Source of the DNA: Xiphias gladius
Taxonomy: Eukaryota > Chordata > Actinopteri > Istiophoriformes > Xiphiidae
Length of the DNA: 64,000 nucleotides
Assembly (NCBI RefSeq): GCF_016859285.1
Contig: NC_053401.1
Location: forward strand, 2,084,969-2,148,968
Direction of reading: 5' to 3'
Shown here one piece after another: positions 49,301-61,390 of this stretch (position 1 is its first letter; each line of letters starts with the position of its first letter). The position numbers were made by a program, and so were the translations under genes. The notes beneath the pieces were generated by a model that was not told the origin of the DNA, did no database searches, and saw only the letters and a list, made by a program, of their open reading frames with translations.

Positions 49301-52300
49301 CTACTGCTCTCTGTCCGTTTATTCTGATGCTAATGCCGTCTCTCTGTATCTATCCATACAAAGTTCTCCCTTTACATGTGTTTTGACACTGTAATGGTCG
49401 ACCTTCTCGCCGTCTCTCTCTCTTGAATCACTGTAAGCCTTGACGGTCTTCTTTGACGCTAACGTTCGCTGTGCATCTTGATGCTACCTTTGTTAACTCT
49501 CTCTCTCTGTATCCCGATGCTAACAGTAGGTCCAAAATCGCTTCCTTTTTGCTACCCGATGCATTAAAACGAAGGAGTCATTTCAGACATAGAATCTGTC
49601 CACCTTCACGCTAACGTTCCTCTTAGCCGTGATAGTAAAACATTGTCTCAACATCTCTCTATCTACCACAAGGTTTTTTGGTTTCTGTCTCGCTTATACT
49701 CTGTTTGTTCTCTCCATCTATCTTGATGCTAAAGGTTATTCTCTCGCTCTTTGCAGATCAGAGATAACTTTGATAACGCCTCCGCTGATGTGGCAAAGCC
49801 CTTCATGGAAGACGAGGGACTGAGAGATTTGCTTGATGGCCTACAGCAATCTGTAATGTTCTCTGTGTATTAATGTACCGTACTGTACTGTGCACCAGTC
49901 ACGGTAACAGCTGCTATGTTCTTCAATAAAACAGGCCACACTTTGAAAAGCTCTCAAGGACGTTTAACATTCCTATAATCCAACCAATTTTTCTGCCATG
50001 CTCCTATAAACAATATTCCCCCAGCATGCAGGGAATTTTAAGGTAAATGTAGGATACATAGTTAAAATATACAAAAAGGTAAATTAAAAAAAATTAAATC
50101 CTCTCCCCAAACACTTCTCACAGTTGAGCTAAATAAAACCACCACCCACTATCTCAGGATAGTGCAGTAATTCAAAAGTTTCAATCTGTGATCAATACTT
50201 TATTGTAATTATTTCTTGCACTCCCAAACTCATCCTCTCGTGCGGTTGCAGGTCCACTGCTGTGGAGTGGTGAGCCCCAGTGACTGGGGTAATGAAATCC
50301 CTACGTCCTGTGAGTGCAATCCATACGCAGGAGAAATGGCAGTCCTTGGATCCACCTATAAATGCACATCCAAACCATGGGTGAGTTTTGTCCAGTGAAA
50401 GTGGAATATCGAGTTTAGAAATATAGGAATTCAGCGAGCCGGCTCTCTTGCTCATGTGTCACTACTGTAAAAACTGCCAAACATGGTGGATCACTTTTCA
50501 TGATTTGATTCCATCCAAGCAAATCACAAATTTCAACTGAGTTTAGAGAAATTAAGTAGAGAAAAAAAAAAAAAGCAAACTAGCGTGTGTTTCCATCCGC
50601 TACCATTATGCAAATATTAGGAGTTGGTTCTTGAAATAAACAGCTGGTGGCTCTAGGCCGGAGTCATCAAACCATTACAGAAGAAGAGGGCGAAACAACA
50701 TTGCATAGTTAAAAGAGCAGTAAAATGTGAAAACAATATAAAATATGATGGAAATATGGCATTTCTGTTTGTTACATGTATTAATTTGAGGAAGGTTACG
50801 GTCTCTTCATTGCTCCACACAGATCTGATGTTTGCATCTGCTGCTATTTTTCATCTCTTCAGTGGAGACCAAGAGTCACCAGATGCTTCATCTCCGTCAA
50901 TATTATTCACTAAGTCTGCTTTCATCCCACTTTGTTGTATTTTGCCTCCATTGAAACGCCAGCTTTTCCAACTCGGCCATGTGTAGAAAGCTTTTTGCGA
51001 AATTTCGAGACATTTCAGAATTTGTCGTCAATTCCATTCTATTCTAGTTTTTTTTTTAATGCGCAAATTGAAATAAAAACAGTTGGATAAAATCCCAAAT
51101 GATAAAAACCCACCTACAAATGATTTATTCTTAACCAGTAACTAACCTAAAGAAAAGTAACGCGCTCGGCACAGGAGAATATATTTTTCAAGTGAAAATT
51201 TTGACCCAATGATGATGCCAGAGTAAGATACGTCAAATGGTCGATTTTTAATCATGGGAACATGGGGATGTGGTTGCTGAGATATCTTGACATCTCTATA
51301 ATAATGTCCTGTAACTGAGGCCTATATTTTGGATGTCTGTGTTTTCTTTTAAAATCACTCCATCTTGACAGAAGATAAGTGGTGGACTGTTTTTCTTTGC
51401 TAATTATGGTGACCATATTTTTGCTGCTGTTTTCTTGCAGGGAACCACTGGCCCAGACCAGATCTATGAACAGGTATTCAATCAACCAATCAATCAAACA
51501 AATCAACCAGTCAGTCGGGTTATGATAATGACCCTTTCTCCATCTCCTTGTCTGCAGACCTGCAGCGATGTCATCTTTGCGTGGTTCAACATCATCTTCC
51601 AGATTGCCATGGGCTTCTTCTTTGGATGTGCTGTTATTGCAGTAAGCTCTGCTGTCACTCTCCTTTGTTATTTTTGTTGTTGTTGATCATGTTTTGTGAC
51701 TGCGTATTGTCGACAATCTCCAGCAAACTTTCCAGATCCACTATCACTATGGCCATATAAAGCTTCAAGAGGAAAGAAAATAAATCAAAAAAGAATTTAA
51801 AAAAAAAAAGGAAGTGTAACCTCTGTTTTCCTCATTTCCTCTTGTAAACATCTGAGATTGAGCTTGTTCCTCCTGTTCAAAACCCTTTCAGTACATTGAA
51901 CTGAGTGATACTGTATTTGGGGTGAGTTTACCTGAGGAGTCTGTTCACTCCTAGGAATAAAAGTCAGATGTCAGATACAGATGAGCAACTGTGCTAGAAA
52001 ACATCTGGTTCTTTGATATAAAGTCAGAAGGTATAAGCCCGTGTAGATAAAAATGTAAAAAGAGGAAGTGCTGTAACATCACCTGCTTACTGAGATTTAA
52101 ATTGTGTTGCATGTGCTGCTAACAGTGACCGTAAGCTAAAGATTACACCATGTAGCAACCTGCTAATATTTAGCAGTTTCACTCAGTCCACTTCCAGGTT
52201 CTCAGTCAGTTTTTGAAGGGTTCAGCAACCATGGTGCAGTCTTTTATTCACAACTGTAAAAATAAAGCATTAATCTTAATTTAATTTGCAAGAGCTCAGA

Positions 52301-53541
52301 GTTTGGTCCTCTCAGTGGTGGGACAAAGTCATTGCTCTGCAACACAATTAGAACTTAAATCTTTTGAGCACCTCTCAAGTCAAGTACAAGTTCTAAACTT
52401 TGCACTTTAAGGCCTAAAGAAGTCATTGTGTAGTTCTCAGCAGCAGCAATGTCAGGCTAACTTTGCTTTTGCCACCCATCTATGACAAATGGCCAACATT
52501 AGTTTGTTTATTGATTTTGAAAGTCAACCTTTAGCCTACCAAATCTTGAATGCAAAGATTCTGTTCCCACTGGATTTCATGTTAACTACTTAACACATAG
52601 CTCTTAACCAGTTTAGTTTTAGGCACAGACGGCTATTAACGTTAGCCTCAAATTCCAAACAGGTGGGAAGTAGTTGGGTCACAACAAAATATGAGATATG
52701 GGATTAAGATTGGGCTGTTATCTTGTGGAAAGTACTGAGCTGATGTCAGGTTTTGGTTTTTGTTTATTTATTTTTTTTTGTGTTTAGTGAAGCCAATTCT
52801 GTGGGTTTAGCTTAGCGAGCTAACAGTCAATAATAGTCTAAGTAAAGCAAAAGTATAGCTGGGCTGGTGTGGGTCACTAGGGTTGGGTCTTAATGGCAGC
52901 CTATGTTTGGATCTCAGTTTCAGGCCCATGGAGAACTGTAATCCTCCCTTCAAAACTGGTGGAAAAAAGAAATCACGATTTCTTAGATACAAAGTTGAAA
53001 TAATTAAATCTGATTAACACAAACCGGTTGTTATCCAGGAAACCTCAGTGTTTCTGTATTAAGAAACATTTAGAATATCATTAAAATCATTGAGATTTAA
53101 ACTTAAAGTGGGGAAAAAACACTTCAGTGGAGTGGTGCCTCCCACTTTTACACTGTATTTTGGGTGAAGACAGTTTGTCTTTTTAACTCCACTCATCTGC
53201 TGAAAGGAGATCAGGAAGCTCAACAGCTTTCTCCGCTATTAAACTAACAAAGTGTCGCCTGTAAACGGAAATAAAAAACATCTTTATAGCAGCTTTCAGC
53301 CTCCAGTCAGCATATGAATTTCTAACAGCAGTTGTGTGGAGAGTGAATTAAACAGATGGTTGCTCACGTAGTGTCTTTCACTTCAGGGTGTCTTACAGTT
53401 TGTCCACCGTACTTGTCTGTCTCTCTAATTGACAACCTGTCTTTATAGGTGCTGGGCCTGATGGTCTCCCTCCTGATGATCCATCAGGTCAAAAAACATG
53501 ACAGTGCGGGAGGACCGTGCATTCCCATGAAGGGCTACTGA
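43360..53541 (+). CDS. Tetraspanin (tspan8-like), complete, nine exons, 248 aa
   Basis: Four-pass membrane protein of the tetraspanin family. Exons: 43360-43419, 45579-45635, 47873-47992, 48153-48227, 49757-49852, 50252-50380, 51441-51473, 51558-51641, 53449-53541. Every intron is phase 0 with GT-AG ends. The start AAAATGG has A at -3 and G at +4. The N-terminus MGKINGCLKC has juxtamembrane cysteines that are often palmitoylated. TM1 spans about 11-33, TM2 50-70, TM3 78-100. The large loop (about 101-203) carries CCG at 139-141, PSDW, six cysteines in all, and N-glycosylation NAS at 111. TM4 spans 204-231, followed by a tail ending PCIPMKGY. It is the third tetraspanin in the array and the best preserved. 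Fish have several tspan8-like paralogues, and I cannot name the orthologue. Confidence 0.93.
48228..49756 (+). repeat. Degenerate minisatellite in intron 4 of gene 3
   Basis: A TCTA tetranucleotide tract (48234-48263) follows the donor. From there to about 48450, and again 49195-49750, a loose unit recurs: CTCTCT..TGTATC..TTGATGCTAAC..TT, about 40-55 bases. The middle (about 48470-49160) lacks the unit and may be an insertion. One clear pair is TGATGCTACCTTTGTTAACTCTC at about 49490 against GACGCTACCTTTGTTAACTCTC at about 48410. Confidence 0.65.
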
Positions 53542-54950
53542 AGGGAACCAGCCATGACCCCTGACCCTCAACCTCTGCACTGTAATTGGAGGACTCAGTG
53601 GTCAACACATGACTTCTTCTTTCCTTTATTTTTTTTTTAAAAACAAAAAACAAAACAACATTTCTGCCTTTTCAGAGAACTACGGGGAAAGCAGGAGACA
53701 GCGGGACGATGTGGCATGCTGCAGGAAGATTTCGTTTCGGGGAAAAAGCACTGCCTCCAAGAATGTTTTTCTTCCAGCTTTCTATTGTAGAAGATCTTGC
53801 TTGAAAAGCAAACATTTATTTTTCTGAATTATCTCTCTCTTTTGGTTAAATTGACGGTATGCAGTATTGAAGTAGTCCTATGTAAGAGGCATATTGTAGG
53901 AAAGAAGCCGTTTCTAAGCTCAACCCTTCTCCATATCTGACTAAAGCTATATTACCCCAAGGAGGTCATCAGAGTTACCAAGGGAAAAAGCAACAAAATA
54001 TTTTGGAAGATCCTTGTTTTACATCTTATGCCCTGGTAAAACCAGAGAATAACAACGTGAAGTTCGTCTCTTCATCTTTGTGAAACTGGTGGTGCTAGAA
54101 GCTCGGTGATGCAGTGACTACTTGTAGGGCTAGGTGGTAAACTAGCGTAGCTGGCGAGCTAACTGCTGACACGCTTAGCAGCAAGGAACGTTCTAGCACT
54201 AGTCTGTCACCATAGCTCTTCCAGCTAATTGCCTGGCTTGCTAACTGTCATTTTACTTTAAGTTAAACAGTTAAAGTTCAGTTAGCAAGCTAGCTAGCAG
54301 GCTAATAAGTCCGTGTGGTTTGTTCAAAAGACATTTGTACCAAAACCACTGTCTACAAGCCATTCCTGTTTTTTGGAGCAATTTGCACTCCAGCAGAGGA
54401 GGTTAAATGAAAGCGGACGGTGCAACACAGCTAATAGGCTAATAGGATAGCTTCCTCCATTTTGAACTCCAGTTTTTCATAATTTCAAAAGATCAGCACT
54501 GTCAACATGGTGTGTTATTGGTCAACAGCACAATTTTTTCTGCGTCAAAATGCGGATTTAATTTGTCGCTGCAAGCAAATCCACCAATTGCAGCCATTCC
54601 ATTGCAATTTATTGAGTTTGCTGCAAAAAAGTTTTTTTGCCCGGTAAGATGATCAAAAATCAGTTATGGATGTACCCAGTACAAAAAAAAAAAAATAGTT
54701 CCAGGAGTTGTTTAGCTTAACGTGGCACAAAGACTCAAGTGGGGGGAGACTGCTAGCTTTAAAAGCTGGCTTGTTAAACAAATTGTCAGTTGCTTTAATC
54801 TGATCTGAATCCGCACTGACAGTAACTTTTACATGACTGCGCTTAGTATTTCAGGCAAGGCCCGGAGAAAGTTATAACATGAGGATTCTACTCGTGGCCA
54901 GTGTTGTTTGTTTTTTTTTTTTTTTTAAATAAAAACCACAAGAGTATTGT
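53542..54950 (+). other. Probable 3' UTR of gene 3
   Basis: No coding potential. Runs from the stop codon to the first canonical AATAAA (54928-54933). Several TAGC/GCTAGC-rich segments near 54110-54450 look repetitive but have no assigned class. Confidence 0.45.
54928..54933 (+). terminator. Candidate polyadenylation signal of gene 3
   Basis: AATAAA directly after a T run, about 1.4 kb after the stop codon; it is the first canonical signal I found downstream of the gene. Confidence 0.4.
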
Positions 54951-56600
54951 CGAAATCGAATGTGGTCAGTAACCTGGACATTATTTCTGAAGGCACTACC
55001 ACCATAAAGTCATTAACAAAACTTTCAGAACCTCCTTGGGTTAAAATGATCAGGTCAGAAGAGCACGTGAGCGGTCACCTGTCTGAATGTTTGTAAAAAC
55101 TGTATGTCATTGAACTTGCATGTTTTCCAAGCTATATGTAAAGCACTTAATTCATGTAAAAAAAGAACACGCCACTGGAATGCTATTATGACGTTCATGA
55201 CATTTTGCCATATGATTAACTGGCAAATCCTGACCCAGCATTTTCAAAATCAGGAAAGTATTTTTTTCTATAGAGAGCAGGTAACGTTGGGAAAATGGAG
55301 ATCCCAGCAAAACGTGCGGCACTGAGAACAAATAAGTTAGAGCATATACGTGTATAACTAATGCAGACGCCGATGAAAGATAAGATTGCATAACTCACCC
55401 AGAGTTTCGCTGACGATAAGGCCAGGTGACAAAACCAAAGAACAACTCAGGGTTAGTTAAGTTTTCAGATCTCCCACAGGCAGTGAACACCCCACCACTA
55501 TTAAAAAAAAAAAAAAAAAAGGGGGACTAGCATTTAAATGGAAGACAAATGCTATGGCATGAACTGAAATCTGCACTCATATCATTTCAGAATAAACTAG
55601 AGACTGAATACCCACTCTCCCTTGTTTGCTCTCATTATTTCGAACATTTATTTCCTCATCTTCGGCTGGGTTTGATCGGCCTATTAGGGGGCTTATGGAG
55701 ACTAATATAGGCCGACAGAAGATGGGGGTTTTAAGGGGCAACGGGGTGCAGGGAGATGCCTCACTGGGGGTGGGGGGGGTCAGACAAATTTTGATGGGAG
55801 TATAAAGGGGGATGATCAAGGGGTTTTACGACTTGATCAAAGGGTACTGATGGGTTAAGAGAGGCATTTGAAGGGATGACGGAGGGCTAAGGAGTCTGGT
55901 ACAGGAATACAGAGGGCTGACATTTTGTAAAAGGCACTTCTAGAGTGGTAAAAAAGGGGTCACGATCAGTAGCCATCAAGACTGCTGCTGTCATAGAGGA
56001 GAGAGATATAGTGTAGGTTGTCCTGTTTTTTGGGAAACAGCAACTTCGGCTTGGACTCCACCGCAGGGTCAAACAGAGAGCCTAGTTATCATTCAGCGCA
56101 GTGTCAGTGGGAATTCCTCTGAAGCTTGTTGTCAGCATAAAAGTTTCACCAGTACTGGGCTGGTTATAAAAAAAAGCAGTACAGTCTGTTCCCTCTTTCA
56201 GAGTTCATAGGTCAGTGGTAAACAGAAATGGCGTCTTGCATTTTTTGTCCATGACAGGCTTATTTCTTAAATGAGATCTGTCTCAGATGACGACTCTCAT
56301 AAAAACCATTTTAGCAAAACATTTCTCCTGCCTTATGTTTTTAAAAAAAAAAAGTGTTTTAAACTGGTTTGGTCTTTAACATTCCAGAAAAAAAAAAAAA
56401 AAAAAGTTCATCCAAATCAATTTCCTAAACTCAGGCAAAACAAAAAACAAGACAGAACTAAATGCAACATGCTCGGCTTGTTTCTTTTAAATAAACAAAC
56501 AGTCAATTAAAAAAAGACTATGCACTTTCCACAGAGCCTTCCCTAGCATCATATATCATGCTTCCTCCCTCTGGCTCCTCCCCTGCAGTCCTCCTATACC
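54951..56600. other. Intergenic stretch, no gene seen
   Basis: Contains poly-A runs (55502, 56392) and a G-rich irregular segment at 55670-55920 with repeated GGGG/GATGGG words. Short open frames have no recognisable product. Confidence 0.5.
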
Positions 56601-57473
56601 TACAGTGGCTTCAGAAAGTGTTCGGAGCCTTTCACTTTTCACCACTTTACTGTGTCGTAGATTTAATTTTTTAAATGGATAAAATTGCCATTTTTATTTC
56701 GTTAGTGCCTGGTGTTAGCCAGACAGTGTTTGGAGAGACACCTTTCCCTCTCAGAGTCCTTTAAATGCCGTTTGGCAAACTCCAAGCGAGCCGTCATATG
56801 CCTCGTACTGAAAGTGGCTCCCGACCAGCCACCCTACCATAGGGGCCTGATTGTTCTCTCAACTCTACAGGGGACTTCTAAGGCTCCGTTAGAGGGACCG
56901 TTGTGCTCTCGGTCACCTCCCTGACCAGGACTCTTCTCGCCAGGTGACTCGGTTTGGCCGGACGGCCGACTCCAGGAAGAGCCCTGGCGGTTCCAAACTT
57001 CTTCCTTTGCACTATAATTGACTCTGTGCTTTTGGGAAACACTCCAAGCTCTAGAAATGGGTTTATACCCTTTCCCTGACCTGTACCAAGCAACAGTGTT
57101 ATCTCAGAGGCCAGCAGGGAGCTCCTTGGACTCCGTGGCTCTGGCTTTTGTCCTGAGGGACATTATATACATGTGGTAGGCTAAGCCGTGTCCAATCAGT
57201 TCAATTTGCCACAGGTGGACTCCAGTCAAGTTCTAGACTCACCTCAAGGAGAATTAAAGCAAAGAGGATGCACCTGACTACAACTTAGAGTGCCACAGCA
57301 AAGAGTCTGAATGTCTTTGTAAATCAGGGATTTAGGTTTTGGATTTTTAATATATTTCCAAAAAAACAAACATGTTTTCACTTCATCATCATGAATTTTA
57401 TCCATTTGCATTTAAATCCACAACACAAAGTGCAAAAAGTGAAGGAATCTGAATACTCTGTCAAGCCGCTGTA
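56601..57473 (-). mobile_element. Tc1/mariner transposon relic with inverted ends and TA duplication
   Basis: The left end (56603) reads CAGTGGCTTCAGAAAGTGTT and the right end (57471, reverse complement) reads CAGCGGCTTGACAGAGTATT. The inverted similarity continues about 60 bases to a shared GATTTAA. TA flanks both ends (56601-56602, 57472-57473), the Tc1 target duplication. The interior, antisense, matches the N-terminal third of a fish Tc1 transposase (segments such as GAGTCCTTTAAATGCCGTTT and GGTTCCAAACTTCTTCC). The DDE half is absent, so it is an internally deleted, non-autonomous copy of about 870 bp. Confidence 0.88.
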
Positions 57474-58049
57474 CGTGCTTTTGTTTACTATCAGAGATGT
57501 CTTCCTGCACCACTGATGTCCCAGTATTCTTGCCAGACTTTGTACTAATGATCCTTAGTTCTGGTCCCAGCCTTACTTGAAACTGAAACTGGTATGTCAA
57601 TTATCCAGCCAGTATATTCATAGCATGGGCGGGGACCCAAGGGAAAACCGAAACCCCCTGTTACGGAATTTGAGGAGTACAAAAAAAAAAAAAAGAGGTT
57701 TCAAACAAAATATCCTGCCAGCATGAAGACTTCCTAGATTGCAGTCCCCGCTCAGCCTCAGTGTCTTTTGACTCTTTTGTGAATATCTGGGGAGAGAATC
57801 GATGCAACGTGGCTGGTATTTATGTTAGTGAGCTAATTAGGGGATTGGGAACAGGTGCGCAGGGTGGTGTGGAAGTCAGGTGATGGCTGGCGGCGGGAAA
57901 CACTGACGACTACTTAAGACTTGGGAGGGAGTGGCAGGTTTTGAAATGGCCGTCAAGCTGACAACAGGAAAACACTGTGAACAACACTGAGCTCTGGTTG
58001 TAGCGAGCACACAGGGATATTCTAGAGAATAGCGTTCTTCCAACTTTGC

Positions 58050-58797
58050 GTCGACAGTTTGTGTTGGTCCGTCTCCTGCGTCACCATGACAATGCTTCCC
58101 TGTGCACAAACTCAGGGAGCCCTGACCTCAATCCCATCCAACACCTTTGGGATGATCTGGGATGCCGACTGTGAGCCAGAATAGCTGGACCTCAGTGAGG
58201 CTCTAGTGCCGGACTGGGAGCAAATCCCTGCACAAAAGAGCAAACAAGAAAACAACTGCGCACCACTAACTTCCCAGTTCCTGTTTAAATCCACATGGAC
58301 ATGACGACATTTAACCCCATTTGGTCTTCCTCATGTAAAGCTGAGGGTGTAAACACACTTGTGTGTGTGTGTGTGTGTATAGCTGAGCTGTGATGACACA
58401 CGTGATCTCAAACTTGGATAATTGACGAGAGGACATTAGGCCCAATCCTTTTATTAGTGGGAATAATCACAAAATACACATACACTGTAAATATCCCACC
58501 TACATCGCATTACAGGGACAGAAGAAGAAAAACAATATACACATACGCTGTATGCTCCAACAATGTTGTGCTCTATTAATAGATTTTAGCTTCTGAGTCA
58601 ACAAACGAGCAAAAAAATGCAAAAAAACATTCAGATAATCACTAAAAGGACTTTATTTTAAACATTTACATCCGATTAGCAACCAGGATAATGGGGCCTG
58701 TGATAGCAGCACAATAATGTCTATGGTTTTGGATTCACATGTTCAACTACTAACATGGTTATGAAGTTCAGGTGTCCATATACCTTTGGCCACACAG
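58050..58797 (+). mobile_element. Tc1-like transposase fragment and right inverted end
   Basis: Plus-strand text CACCATGACAATGC (DDE-region HDNA), AGCCCTGACCTCAATCCCATC (SPDLNPI), CACCTTTGGGATGATCTGG (HLWDDL) and GGGAGCAAATCCCTGCA matches successive transposase blocks, with a deletion between the first two. At 58770-58797 GGTGTCCATATACCTTTGGCCA matches the inverted end of the same family. The 58330-58760 interior holds a short (GT)n and unrelated-looking sequence. Same lineage as the relic at 23995. Confidence 0.72.
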
Positions 58798-61390
58798 CAT
58801 GAACCCGCCACGGGCCATTAGATGGCAGTACACACCAGAGAACAGTCAAACCCTGCCACACGGTCTGCCTCGCGTGGCTGCATGTGCTGAGGAACAGTTC
58901 ACACTTTATCTTTATGGTGCAGACTCAGACATTTATCCCCGCAGTGATACCAGCGTGGAGAGGAAGATAACCGGGTCATAAATGATGTAGCGTTAGGTAG
59001 GTAAAAATCACACACATAAGACTGAGCTCGTTTTATGGCCCATTTCTCAGTTTGAATATTGTAAAAACCGAGACGGACAGATGTCATAGGCCTATTTAGT
59101 GTTTTAATAAAGCCGATCGCACGCTTGGTCTTTCTGTTGTCACACAGCTCTCAAAGTATAAAACAGTGACTTGACGGAAGCGACTCAGCGTTTAGCATTT
59201 ACCTCTCTCTTATCTTTTTAAGTCCCGCCGCTGGGTCGACATGCAGGTGAACTGAACGCGCCGCTGTTCAAACACTGCTGGTTTATTTATGGCCGTTAAT
59301 CAAACACAGCCACGACAAAGGAATGAGATGTGATTCAGAGTTACTGACAGGCTGCTCTTTTAAAAACTGTGGGAAAAGGCAGAGAGGGAAAACACAAGCT
59401 GTGCAGGTGACAAGGATTCAATTCTCAGACCTTTTCCTTGACGAGTGAGTTCATGTTTGATTATCTTCTCCGGTGCGCCTGCTTCCGGCTCTCCAATTTC
59501 CAAACATAACAAACTGAAGGAAATAAAAGCCTATTTTCAAGCGCACTTTTGAAGTATGCTAATCTGACGTGTGTGTTTTGGGTTTTTTAAATGTTCATTG
59601 GTATTACAGAATTTTAACAAGTCAACTCCCAAGACAAAATTCTGTACTCTTATTTTTGGCCTCAATATCTCATGTAGCACACAAAATGAAAACATCTGTA
59701 TAACACTATGTAATACATCGGAGAGTAGCATCAAAACGTTGTGTATGTTCGTCACTGTGGCACCTTAAAATAATTAAAATGAGTCAAACAGAAAGGCTCC
59801 TCAAACCGCAGTCTGCGGTGGCCATTTTACTCAAGATCACACAAATAGCAGTGAAATAAATGTGTAATTTATGATGAGGTCAACAGTTGAAATGATGGTA
59901 GACTAAGAATGACTTTTGGAAACTTTCAATCATTTATTGAATTATGCTGAATCACTGAGTCAGACTGTTACATCACTGCATTACTTAAACTTTAGAGGTT
60001 TACGTCGCTTTTACAGTTTACAGTAATCATCTAAAATATTTTTGGTTTTACCCACAATTTACACTATAGCACAGCGACAGCATTTCTTTAAGCTTTCCAC
60101 AACAGTTCTCAGAGAATTGCTTGCAAAAAACACTCAATGTGTGTCAATACAGTACGACTGGAAAGCCAGACAATGGAGTTAAGGAAGCCGGCAGCAGCAG
60201 AGGGACACATTCTGCGACATAACCTCGGAAAAGCTCGGTAGCATGACCAGACATGCGGGCATGCAAGGATCTAAATGTTAGAAAACAAAACTAAAGAAAG
60301 AAAAACCCAGCAGTGACAGTGCACTAAGCAGTGTGGCAGCACCAGCTTAGGCAGAACAAAAGAGCGAGCAGTCAACTGAAAGCTTATTGCATTGGACATG
60401 TGTGACAGTAAAGCGTAACGTAGTGAATGAATCAGCACCCTGGACAAACTCACGTGTCGCAGGAGGAAAAGCACGGGTGTAAATAATCAAACAAATGATG
60501 GCTGAATGAAGGCTGTCCATTTAGCTGCTTCAGTGTCGGGGTCCTGGTTGTTGTTGTTCAAGCTGGCGGGCTGTCACGGCCTACAGGGACACACTGAGTG
60601 AACGACACTGGTAACATCTGTGTTTTTCCCAGCATGACATGTCGAAATGTCTGCTGGCCTATTCGGAGTGTGCACCTTTTTGTAATGTTACATTTCTCGA
60701 ATGACATCAAAACCACAGGTTGGTAATGGCTGTGCCCGAGGCATCATCAATGTCAGTAGTCCCATGTGTGCTGTTCCTGCTATGACAAGTCAGGTGGTCT
60801 GCCAGAAATCTGTCAAAGTGTGTCTTAAGGGCGTTTTCAAACCTTAAGTTAAGAGTCAGTGAATGAGTCACTGTTTTCCCCCTTGGTTTGGTTTATTTTA
60901 TTTTAATTGAAGCAAATTGATCATTAAAAGTCAGGTAAAAAAAGTTCGCTCTGCCCTCCGCTAGCGAGAAGGAAGACGCACGAGGAAGACCTTGGTTAAT
61001 TTTCCGGCTAGCTGCTAGCGACCGTTGATGAGGGAATGTCGAAAGCATGCCTTGTATTTGGGTCAGGTCGAGGTTGGATCACGTTACCGCTTCAGATGAA
61101 GCGCTCCAGAATTGATTTGTCGCCGTGACAAGAATGCGTTCATTAGTGTGCCAACGCAAATGTTTTGGTCCACACCTTATGAATGTGGTGTTCACATCTG
61201 CCCAAAGAAACTGTAAACTGGGAACATGAGCCAGAGTTCATTTCAACCGAAATAAACGTACTTGATGAGAAAACAAGACAAATTAAGGCCAATGATATGA
61301 CAAAATATCAAAGAAATTTAAGAAAACCCAGGAGCAAATACCTTCAAAACTATTCTTGATCACGGCACCTGTGAAAATCCTGACACAAAA
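58798..61390. other. Intergenic stretch between gene 3 and the TRIM gene
   Basis: No exon recognised. On the minus strand, AATAAA (plus-strand TTTATT at 60892-60897) about 500 bases beyond the TRIM stop codon is a candidate polyadenylation signal, so 60880-61390 is probably TRIM 3' UTR. Confidence 0.5.
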
